Source: Acidobacteriota bacterium (GTDB lineage: Bacteria > Acidobacteriota > Vicinamibacteria > Vicinamibacterales > JAFNAJ01). Taken from it: a stretch of DNA of 37,695 bases. The stretch lies in NCBI GenBank assembly GCA_016789685.1, contig JAEUQQ010000555.1:1-37695 (forward strand), read 5' to 3'. Positions 7,772 to 14,396 of the stretch are shown piece by piece. The notes beneath the pieces were generated by a model. It was given only the letters and a program-made list of their open reading frames with translations, did not search any database and had not been told where the DNA came from. The number at the start of each line of letters is the position of its first letter. Within the stretch, counting starts at the first letter, position 1. Made by a program: the position numbers and the translations under genes.

Positions 7772-7784
7772 TGAACTGATATGG
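7772..7784 (-). promoter_or_regulatory. Candidate operator of the leftward sugar operon
   Basis: Read on the minus strand this is CCATATCAGTTCA. The same 13 bases occur on the plus strand at 8822-8834. Its 3' edge is 60 nt from the ATG at 7712, against 59 nt for the other copy and the SDR gene. On the plus strand the surrounding 16 bases have a partial palindrome (GAA-N3-ATAT-N3-TTC). The adjacent GntR-family regulator is the obvious candidate ligand. Confidence 0.55.
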
Positions 7785-7814
7785 CTTCCACGGCCGGCGG
7801 CGCGTGCCTGCTGA

Positions 7815-8813
7815 TCAGTCGCGAATGATGAGACGCGTCGAGACGAGCTGCGCGATCGCCGCTGACGCCGGCTCGGCGCGCCGGCGCAGGATCACCCCCA
7901 CGGCGGCATCGACGAGGTCGTCCCACGGGATGGCGATCGTCGTGAGGTCGAGATAACGCGCCACCGGCGCATCGTCGAATCCCACGAGCGGCGGCCGACG
8001 GATCCTGCGATCCGCCACGCGCCGAAGCACCGCCTGCGCCAGCCGATCGTTGCAGCAGAAGAGGCCGCCGGGGCCTGCCGCCAGCGCACGGTCGGCGACC
8101 GCGAGTCCCCCCTGGAGGAACCAGTCGGGCGCCGCGATGACCGTGGCTGGCGCGACCGACAGGAAACCCGCGACGCGTCCGTCGCTGCGCGCGTCGTGCG
8201 GCGGGCCGGCGAGTATCGCCAACGGGGCCGTGCCGCGGCGCCGCTGCAGCAGGAACTGCGCCGCGTGGGCGCCGCCCGAGAAGTCGTCGATCGACACGCT
8301 GTCGATGAGGGCCGCACCGGCTCCCGCCGGCGGCCGTGCGTTCAGCAGCAGCGACGTGCGCGCCTGGCGGATCGCGGCGTCCACGGCATCTGGCCGCTCC
8401 CAGATGACGGGATACCGCGTCGCGCCAAGGCGTGGCCGATGCTGCCCGGGCGACGTCGTCCAGCTCATCACCCAGTTCACGTGTTCGACAGCCAGCCGGC
8501 TCCGCAGGCGATCGAGGAGGTGCGACCCGAAGCTGCCCTTGTGGCGCGCCCTGGGGCTGAACGCCAGGACGACGCCGCCCCATGCGGTGACGGTGCCCGG
8601 CACATAGCTGCCCGAGGCGGCGCGGCGGACGATGAGGCCTTCGTCGGCCAGTTGCCGCATCAGCACGTCTGCCGTCTGGTAGCTGACGCCGTATCGTCGC
8701 GCGACCGCGCGGTTCGAGAGGAAGCGCTGGCCGGGGCGGTGGCGCATCTCGCGCAGGCGGGCGACGAGCTGCTGCTTGACATCGGCCACATGTCGGCTGC
8801 GCGGGCGCGGCAT
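7815..8813 (-). CDS. GntR-type transcriptional regulator with LacI-like effector domain
   Basis: A 332-residue regulator. Residues 1-75 form a winged helix of the GntR type: DVKQQLVARLREMR, FLSNRAVARRYGVSYQTADV, LMRQLADEGLIVRRAASGSYV. The rest resembles the periplasmic-binding-protein-like sugar sensor of LacI repressors, with VVLAFSPRA, SIDDFSGGAHAAQFLLQRR, LAILAGP, LFCCNDRLAQAVLR and PPLVGFDDAPVARYLDLTTI near the C-terminus. AraR-type repressors share this architecture. Start 8813 is preferred: TATGGT lies 7 nt upstream, whereas the alternative ATG at 8825 sits inside the candidate operator. Copies of that operator lie before this gene and both flanking operons, so it probably represses all three units until a sugar effector binds. 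Confidence 0.88.
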   Translation of the reverse strand: MPRPRSRHVADVKQQLVARLREMRHRPGQRFLSNRAVARRYGVSYQTADVLMRQLADEGLIVRRAASGSYVPGTVTAWGGVVLAFSPRARHKGSFGSHLLDRLRSRLAVEHVNWVMSWTTSPGQHRPRLGATRYPVIWERPDAVDAAIRQARTSLLLNARPPAGAGAALIDSVSIDDFSGGAHAAQFLLQRRRGTAPLAILAGPPHDARSDGRVAGFLSVAPATVIAAPDWFLQGGLAVADRALAAGPGGLFCCNDRLAQAVLRRVADRRIRRPPLVGFDDAPVARYLDLTTIAIPWDDLVDAAVGVILRRRAEPASAAIAQLVSTRLIIRD

Positions 8814-8821
8814 CGCGATAA

Positions 8822-8834
8822 CCATATCAGTTCA
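8822..8834 (+). promoter_or_regulatory. Candidate operator between the GntR gene and the divergent SDR operon
   Basis: CCATATCAGTTCA is identical to the site at 7772-7784 and has the same orientation relative to its catabolic operon. It ends 59 nt before the ATG of the SDR gene. On the minus strand it overlaps TATGGT, the likely -10 of the regulator gene, which fits autorepression. Confidence 0.55.
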
Positions 8835-8892
8835 GCCAGCGATGGCCCGGAATCGCTCACGCCGCCCCGGTATCTCGCAGACACTACCGCCC

Positions 8893-9702
8893 ATGTCGGC
8901 AGCGCGCCTCGAGGGACGCTCGATCGTGATCGTCGGCGGGACCAGCGGCCTCGGACTTGCCGCCGCGTTGGCGTGTCTTCGCGAGGGCGCACGGCTGACG
9001 GTGGTCGGCCGCGACGACGAGCACCTGGTCGAGGCGGCCCGGGCGTTCGGGGCAGAGGTGGCGGTCATCGGCGGCGACGCCGTCGATCCAGGCGTGACCG
9101 AGCGGGCCGTGCGCCTTGCCGTCGAACGCCGTGGCGGGCTCGATGGCCTCTTCCATGTCGCAGGCGGTAGCGGTCGGCGGTTCGGCGATGGTCCGCTCGA
9201 TGCGATGACCGACGAGGGCTGGCGCTACACGCTCGACGTCAACGTGACATCGATGGCGTACAGCAACCGTGCCGCCGTGCGCGTCTTCCTCGCCGCCGGC
9301 CGCGGTGGCGTGGTTCTCAACGTGGCGTCGGTACTCGCGTTCTCTCCGTCGCCAACCCATTTCGCCACGCACGCGTATGCCGCAGCAAAGGCTGCGGCCA
9401 TCGGGCTGACGACCTCGTGCGCGTCGTACTACGCGCGGCACGGCATCCGCTTCAACGTCGTCGCGCCTGCGCTCGTCGCCACGCCCGGTGCCGTGCGCGC
9501 CCTGCAGCGTCCCGAGATCGCCGACTACGTCGGCCGCAAGCAACCGCTCTACGGCGGCCGCTTTGCGCAGCCGACCGATCTCGACGGCGCGGTGGTGTTC
9601 CTGCTGTCTGACGAATCGCGCTTTGTCACCGGCCAGGTGCTCGCGGTGGACGGCGGGTGGTCGGTGAGCGAGGCCGAGCCGCAGGCGGGCGGCGTGGAAT
9701 GA
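8893..9702 (+). CDS. Short-chain dehydrogenase/reductase (SDR)
   Basis: A 269-residue classical SDR. The cofactor loop is IVGGTSGLGLA (TGxxxGxG type); a DAVDP segment, GLFHVAGGSG (NNAG equivalent) and LDVNVTSMAYSN follow. The active site has Ser in LNVASVLAF and the YxxxK pair in HAYAAAKAA. FNVVAPALVATP and the C-terminal SRFVTGQVLAVDGGWSVS are standard. Start 8893 gives a normal N-terminus; the longer open frame from 8776 is unsupported. No Shine-Dalgarno is visible; GACACT ends 7 nt before the ATG. Its stop overlaps the ROK start as ATGA. SDRs in such clusters oxidise or reduce sugars, sugar acids or their lactones. Confidence 0.9.
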   Translation: MSAARLEGRSIVIVGGTSGLGLAAALACLREGARLTVVGRDDEHLVEAARAFGAEVAVIGGDAVDPGVTERAVRLAVERRGGLDGLFHVAGGSGRRFGDGPLDAMTDEGWRYTLDVNVTSMAYSNRAAVRVFLAAGRGGVVLNVASVLAFSPSPTHFATHAYAAAKAAAIGLTTSCASYYARHGIRFNVVAPALVATPGAVRALQRPEIADYVGRKQPLYGGRFAQPTDLDGAVVFLLSDESRFVTGQVLAVDGGWSVSEAEPQAGGVE

Positions 9703-10598
9703 GCTCGCCGGTCGCGATTGGCGTCGATGTCGGAGGGACGTACACGAAGCTGGTGGCCGTGACCGCCGATGGCATCGTGCGTTCGCGTGCGCGTGTCGAG
9801 ACCGATGGTGGGTCGGCCGAGCGACTGCTGGAGTCGGTTCGCAGCGAGATCACAGCGGCCGAGCAGCGTGTCGGCCAGGCCGCGTGCGTCGGCGTCGCGT
9901 GCCCGGGCCTGGTGCGGCGCGGCGCCGTCGCGGTGCACTGGATGAAGGGCCGGCTCGAGGTGCTCGAAGGGCTCGAGTGGCAGGCGGCGTTGGGTCGCAG
10001 CGCGCCCGTTCCGGTGATCAACGACGCGCACGCCGCCCTGCTCGGCGAGATGTGGCTGGGCGCGGCCCGCGGCTGCCTCGACGTCGTTCTGCTCACGCTG
10101 GGCACCGGCGTCGGCGGCGCCATCGTGTCAGACGGCCGCATCCTCGCGGGCGCCACCGGCCGTGCCGGTCATCTCGGGCACATCGCGCTGCAGGTGCCGG
10201 GTCCACGCGACATCGTCAACACGCCCGGCAGCCTCGAAGACGCCATCGGCAATCACAACATCCTCGCCCGGTCGAATGGCCTTTTCGCCTCGACCGAGGC
10301 GCTGCTGGCGGCGCACGCGCAGGGCGACGCGCACGCCAGCCAGGTGTGGCAGACGAGCGTCCGCTGCCTCGCCGCCGGTCTCGCATCGATCATCAACGCC
10401 GTCGACCCGGCGCGGATCGTGCTCGGGGGTGGCATCGCGGCGCGTGCCGGTCGCGCGCTCTTCGACCTGCTCGACGACTACATGCACGAATACGAGTGGC
10501 GACCCACCCTCGACCGTGTCGAGATCGTGCCCGCGTCGCTCGGCGACGAAGCCGGCGCGATCGGCGCGGCGTGGCACGCCATGGAGCGGACCGCATGA
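9699..10598 (+). CDS. ROK-family sugar kinase
   Basis: A 299-residue protein. The ATPase phosphate loop is GVDVGGTYTK near the N-terminus, GVACPGLV follows, the catalytic aspartate is in VINDAHAALLGE, and LTLGTGVGGAIV is the second phosphate loop. The late motif IVLGGGIAARAG is the adenosine segment. Unusually, the zinc-binding CxCGxxGC motif found in most ROK kinases is missing: the corresponding stretch is GHLGHIALQVPGPRD followed by NTPGSLEDAIG. The start at 9699 overlaps the SDR stop and the stop overlaps the SIS start, both as ATGA. The likely role is phosphorylation of the sugar formed by the upstream enzymes. A sensor function is less likely because there is no DNA-binding domain. Confidence 0.88.
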   Translation: MSSPVAIGVDVGGTYTKLVAVTADGIVRSRARVETDGGSAERLLESVRSEITAAEQRVGQAACVGVACPGLVRRGAVAVHWMKGRLEVLEGLEWQAALGRSAPVPVINDAHAALLGEMWLGAARGCLDVVLLTLGTGVGGAIVSDGRILAGATGRAGHLGHIALQVPGPRDIVNTPGSLEDAIGNHNILARSNGLFASTEALLAAHAQGDAHASQVWQTSVRCLAAGLASIINAVDPARIVLGGGIAARAGRALFDLLDDYMHEYEWRPTLDRVEIVPASLGDEAGAIGAAWHAMERTA

Positions 10599-11392
10599 CC
10601 CCAACCGAGCAGTACCTGGCGGCCTCGGCGCACCTGATCGAGATCGTGCGCGCGCAGGAGCCCGCCATCTGCCAGGCGGCATCCTGGTTTGCCGAGACCA
10701 TCCGGGCAGGCCGGATGGTCCACGTCTTCGCCTCGGGCCACAGCCGGATCATGGTCGAGGAGATGTGGCCGCGCTACGGGTCGTTCCCCGGCTTCAACCC
10801 GATCGTCGAGCTCTCGATGACCTTCCACAACCTGGTGGTCGGTGCCAACGGCCAGCGGCAGGCGATGTTCATCGAGAACGTCCCGGGCCTCGCGGATCGC
10901 ATCCTGCGGAACTTCGCGCTGTCGACCGACGACACGGCGCTCGTGATCAGCTCGAGCGGTTGCAGCGTCGTGCCGGTGGAGATGGCCGAGGCGTTTCAGC
11001 GTGCCGGCATTCGAGTCGTCGCCATCATCAGTGCGCGTCACAGCGAGAAGAGCACCCCGAAACACCGCGACGGGAAGCGGCTGCAGGACTTCGCCGATCT
11101 CGTGCTCGACACGGGTGCGCCGTCTGGCGATGCCATGGTCGCCATCCCCGGCCTCGACACGCCGGTGGCGCCCGGCTCCACGGTGGGTGGCTGCCTGCTG
11201 ATCAACTGCATCAAGGCCGAAGTGGCCAAGCGGCTGACCGATGCGGGTGTCGCCCTCAAGGTCCTGTCGGGCGGGGCGATCGTCGGCGACGCCCGCGCCG
11301 CCGAACTCTTCGAGGCCGCCTACGACGAGCACAGCCGACGGCTGGCCGCGCTGTACGCAGGCCTGGGCGCGCCAGGCGATTCCAGCCGCTGA
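10595..11392 (+). CDS. SIS-domain phosphosugar isomerase (UPF0309-like)
   Basis: A 265-residue SIS (sugar isomerase) protein. Phosphosugar-binding segments visible are VHVFASGHSRIMVEEMWPR, LVISSSGCSVVPVEMAEAF, and the family-specific run from IISARHSEKS to DTGAPSGDA. A C-terminal helical part (INCIKAEVAKRL, AAYDEHSRRLAAL) completes it. Relatives are annotated as UPF0309 SIS proteins, close to GmhA- and MurQ-type folds. ATGA overlap with the ROK kinase indicates coupled expression, which fits a kinase-then-isomerase sequence of steps. An etherase or deaminase activity on an amino sugar phosphate cannot be excluded. It is the last gene of the rightward operon; the next gene is convergent. Confidence 0.87.
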   Translation: MTPTEQYLAASAHLIEIVRAQEPAICQAASWFAETIRAGRMVHVFASGHSRIMVEEMWPRYGSFPGFNPIVELSMTFHNLVVGANGQRQAMFIENVPGLADRILRNFALSTDDTALVISSSGCSVVPVEMAEAFQRAGIRVVAIISARHSEKSTPKHRDGKRLQDFADLVLDTGAPSGDAMVAIPGLDTPVAPGSTVGGCLLINCIKAEVAKRLTDAGVALKVLSGGAIVGDARAAELFEAAYDEHSRRLAALYAGLGAPGDSSR

Positions 11393-11467
11393 GCGGCCGC
11401 AGCCAAGGTCGTCTGCGTGCGCGACCGCGCCCGCCTGGTCGAGGATCTCGCGTCGATTCCCGCCAGG

Positions 11468-12439
11468 CTACTCGTAGAACACCTGCATCGCCGCGAACCG
11501 CTTCTGCACCAGCGGAGACATCATCGGTTCGTAGGCGTACACCGCCCTGTCGCCGTCGCGCACCGTGATGCGGTACGGCTGGGCGAGCTTCTGCGTCAGG
11601 TGGTACCACGCGACGAACTCGGCGAGGTCGTCGGGCGCGCTGCTGCTGCCGTACAGCGAAGCGAACGGCGTCCGGCTCAACGCGGCATACAGATCGGGTG
11701 CCTGTGCGACAGGCAACGGGGCGCCACCCTTGCGGAAGACGATCCGATCGAGCAGCGGCTGCGCATGGACTGGCGCGACCGACACGCGGTCGGTCCAGAC
11801 GCCGGCTGCGAAGGCGCTCGTGACCGGCGCCTCGCTCGTCCCCCCATCGACCCACGTCCCAGGCGTCATGTGCATCGATCCGTCGACGATGTGCGTCGAT
11901 TCGTGGAGCAGGATGAAGATCAACGCGTCGAGCGAGCCACCGTCGATGGATACCGACATCGTCGATGAGCCGCCGTCGAAGAGCGTGCGCTCCTTCTTCG
12001 TCAGGAACTGCGACATGTTCTCGCGGAAGAGCCCCGCTCGCAGGGTGATATCGAACACGCGGTACGGCTCGTCGGTCGTCACCGCCGAGGTGAGCGCGTT
12101 GTTGGGCATGCCGTCGAGGGCGCTGACGGTGCGCAGGCGCTGCGCGAGCACGCGCTTGTGCAGCGGGGGAAGGGCGTCGAACGCGCGCGCGAGGATGGCG
12201 CGCTCGTCGGCCGAGAGCGGATGAGCCGTCGGCGATCCCATGCCGGCCTCGGTGAACATCTTCATCACCGACTCCGGAGTCTCGCCCACGCGTGACGCGA
12301 GCGGCGATGCGGGATCGATGCGGTGTGCGCGGAGCACGGCATCGCGCGCGACGTCCTGGCCCGCGCAGATGGCACCGACGAACGGCGCGGCCAGGGTGAC
12401 GAGGATGACGAGCAGGGTGGTGGGCCGACGATTGGTCAC
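11468..12439 (-). CDS. Secreted protein with HExxH zinc-protease-like motif, unknown family
   Basis: A 323-residue protein with a Sec signal peptide (core LLVILVTLAAPFVGAI). The helix LIFILLHESTHIVDG contains HESTH at residues 179-183, the zinc-protease HExxH consensus, and E274 in DDLAEFVAWYH is a plausible third ligand, as in gluzincins. No other protease domain is recognised. The start is GTG at 12439; there is no ribosome binding site, but TAGACT ends 7 nt upstream. The neighbour on one side is convergent, so it is probably a single gene. I infer an exported metallopeptidase or a protein that keeps the metal site for another use; the substrate is unknown. Confidence 0.7.
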   Translation of the reverse strand: MTNRRPTTLLVILVTLAAPFVGAICAGQDVARDAVLRAHRIDPASPLASRVGETPESVMKMFTEAGMGSPTAHPLSADERAILARAFDALPPLHKRVLAQRLRTVSALDGMPNNALTSAVTTDEPYRVFDITLRAGLFRENMSQFLTKKERTLFDGGSSTMSVSIDGGSLDALIFILLHESTHIVDGSMHMTPGTWVDGGTSEAPVTSAFAAGVWTDRVSVAPVHAQPLLDRIVFRKGGAPLPVAQAPDLYAALSRTPFASLYGSSSAPDDLAEFVAWYHLTQKLAQPYRITVRDGDRAVYAYEPMMSPLVQKRFAAMQVFYE

Positions 12440-12446
12440 GTGGAGC

Positions 12447-12452
12447 AGTCTA
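12447..12452 (-). promoter_or_regulatory. Candidate -10 (TAGACT) of the HExxH protein gene
   Basis: TAGACT on the minus strand ends 7 nt before the GTG at 12439. A TTGACT lies 21 nt further upstream (12474-12479), too far for a standard -35 spacing. The rest of the roughly 260 bases up to the Uma2 gene holds nothing I recognise. Confidence 0.35.
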
Positions 12453-12714
12453 CCCTTCGACTCGGCTGTGTGTAGTCAACCCTTGCAGCCCCTGCCCTGA
12501 CGATGGCATCGTCGTCGCGTCGGCGAAGTGGACTGCCTCGCGCGCGCGGACGGTGGAAGAGATAGCAGATCGTTCAGGAGGGCGGGGCTGTGCAGTTCCT
12601 GCGATCCGACGCACGTTGGCGGCCGAATGGCGCGGGTGCCGGCACGGCATGACCCTCGCACTCGACCGGCCCCATGACCATCGGTCGTCACGCGATTCCC
12701 GGAGGATGGACGCG

Positions 12715-13278
12715 ATGCTGTCTGCGGCCCGTTCGAAGCCCAAGCTCACCTACGACGACTACCTGCTCTTCCCTGAAGACGGCAAACGGCACGAGCTCAT
12801 CGACGGAGAGCATTTCGTGACCGCCGCGCCGAGCCGGCAGCACCAGCGCGTGCTGGGCCGGTTGTATCTGCAGATCGGGAAGTTCCTCGAGGCGCATCCT
12901 GACGTTGGCGAAGCGTTCCTGGCGCCATTCGACGTTGTGCTGTCGCACTGGGACGTGGTGGAGCCCGACCTGCTGTTCGTGGCCCACGATCAGGACATCG
13001 TCACCGAGAAGAATGTGCAGGGGCCGCCGGCCCTCGTGGTCGAAGTCGGCTCGCCGAGCACGCGGCGACTCGACCAGCACCTGAAACGGGAGCTGTTCGC
13101 GCGGACGGGGGTGCGCGAGTACTGGATCATCGACCCTGACAAGCACTCCATCGCCGTACATCGTCGCGACGACGCAGGCGAGCTCGTACAGGCCTTCGAG
13201 CTCACGGCCGACACCCCGTCGTTGACGACACCGCTGTTGCCGGGGCTCGAGGTACGACTCGACGCCCTGTTCGCGTGA
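12715..13278 (+). CDS. Uma2-family (DUF820) restriction-endonuclease-fold protein
   Basis: A 187-residue protein of the Uma2/DUF820 family, which has a PD-(D/E)XK nuclease fold. The N-terminal LTYDDYLLFPEDGKRHELIDGE is diagnostic; VVEPDLLFV carries the first acidic catalytic residue and PALVVEVGSPSTRRLDQ the E, with the K in DQHLKRELFARTGVREYWIID. Start: ATG 12715 is 9 nt after GGAGG (12701-12705); the ATG at 12706 is too close. Uma2 proteins are very numerous in cyanobacteria and other environmental bacteria, often beside mobile DNA, and their role is poorly known. No partner gene is visible here. Confidence 0.9.
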   Translation: MLSAARSKPKLTYDDYLLFPEDGKRHELIDGEHFVTAAPSRQHQRVLGRLYLQIGKFLEAHPDVGEAFLAPFDVVLSHWDVVEPDLLFVAHDQDIVTEKNVQGPPALVVEVGSPSTRRLDQHLKRELFARTGVREYWIIDPDKHSIAVHRRDDAGELVQAFELTADTPSLTTPLLPGLEVRLDALFA

Positions 13279-13306
13279 CTGGGAGGCCGCCTGGCCATCC
13301 GCCGGA

Positions 13307-14278
13307 TCAGAGCCGCGCGAAGCGTGCGGTCTCCTCGATCAACGCACTGCGGATGCCGACCTCGGTCATCGAGTGGCCGGCATCGCCAACGACCACGAGC
13401 TTCGCCTCTGGCCAGGCGCGGTGCAGATCCCAGGCCGAGCGCATCGGGCAGACCACGTCGTAGCGGCCCTGCACGATCACGCCGGGGATGTGGCGGATCT
13501 TCTTCGCGCCGCGCAGGAGCTGGTCGTCGCGATCGAAGAATCCCCTGTTGACGAAGTAGTGCGCCTCGATGCGCGCGAAGGCATCGGCGAACTTGCCGCC
13601 GCCGAATCGCTTCACGACCTTGGGATCGACGAAGAGCTTGCTCGTCGTGCCCTCCCACACCGACCAGGCGCGCGCCGCGCGCAGCCGCACGCGGCGGTCC
13701 TTGCTCGTCAGGCGCTTGTAGTACGCCTGCATCATGTCGCCGCGTTCACGCGGCGGGATCGGCGCCAGGTACTCCTCCCACGCATCGGGGAAGATGTGGC
13801 TCGCGCCCTCCTGGTAGAACCACAACAGCTCGCTGCGCCGCAGCATGAAGATCCCGCGCAGCACGAGCGCCTTGCACTTCGCGGGGTGTGTCTGCGCATA
13901 CGCGAGCGCCAGCGTGCTGCCCCAGCTGCCGCCGAACACGACCCAGCGATCGATGCCCAGGTGCTCGCGCAGCGTCTCGATGTCGGCCACGAGATCCCAC
14001 GTCGTGTTCTCGCGCAGTTCCGAGAAGGGCGTGCTCTTGCCGCACCCACGCTGGTCGTGCAGCACGATGCGCCAGACCTTCGGATCGAAATACCGGCGGT
14101 ACACCGGATCGATGCCGCCACCCGGCCCGCCGTGCAGGAAGACGATGGGCTTGCCGCGGGGGTTGCCGCACTCCTCGTAGTAGATGGTGTGCAGCGCCGA
14201 CACTGGCAGCATGCCCGTGTTGTACGGCGTCGTTTCGGGGAAGAGTTCGCGCAGTCGCGGGGTCGGTCGCGTCGTCAT
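13307..14278 (-). CDS. pip: Proline iminopeptidase (prolyl aminopeptidase)
   Basis: A 323-residue alpha/beta hydrolase of peptidase family S33 that removes N-terminal proline from peptides. Diagnostic segments: LRELFPETTPYNTGMLPVS, IYYEECGNPRGKPIVFLHGG (oxyanion HGGPGGG), LHDQRGCGKSTP, ENTTWDLVADIETLREHL, the nucleophile elbow FGGSWGSTLALAY, VQGRYDVVCP with the acid, and GDAGHS with the histidine. The length is normal. Start: ATG 14278 is chosen because TACCGT lies 7 nt upstream and overlaps the alternative GTG at 14287. Cytoplasmic, single gene. Confidence 0.95.
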   Translation of the reverse strand: MTTRPTPRLRELFPETTPYNTGMLPVSALHTIYYEECGNPRGKPIVFLHGGPGGGIDPVYRRYFDPKVWRIVLHDQRGCGKSTPFSELRENTTWDLVADIETLREHLGIDRWVVFGGSWGSTLALAYAQTHPAKCKALVLRGIFMLRRSELLWFYQEGASHIFPDAWEEYLAPIPPRERGDMMQAYYKRLTSKDRRVRLRAARAWSVWEGTTSKLFVDPKVVKRFGGGKFADAFARIEAHYFVNRGFFDRDDQLLRGAKKIRHIPGVIVQGRYDVVCPMRSAWDLHRAWPEAKLVVVGDAGHSMTEVGIRSALIEETARFARL

Positions 14279-14285
14279 GTCGTTC

Positions 14286-14291
14286 ACGGTA
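14286..14291 (-). promoter_or_regulatory. Candidate -10 (TACCGT) of pip
   Basis: TACCGT on the minus strand ends 7 nt before the ATG at 14278, and no Shine-Dalgarno sequence is present. This arrangement suggests a leaderless message and decides against the upstream GTG start. Confidence 0.35.
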
Positions 14292-14396
14292 GCACGCGCG
14301 GGGCAGCGATGTGACCGCCGAAGCGGTACGCCCGGGCGCAGTCGCCCCAGGCCGACGACTCATCGCCGCTCGCCAGCTCGGGCCGATCGCCGCGGG

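Noticed and set aside
5913-7814. Open plus-strand frame of 633 codons
   Set aside because: It is antisense to the MetE-like and Gfo/Idh/MocA genes, whose motifs are clear; the translation has no recognisable domain.
12453-12700. Possible gene or RNA in the gap between the HExxH gene and the Uma2 gene
   Set aside because: Frames here show no homology or start signal, and I could fold no tRNA-like or riboswitch-like structure.
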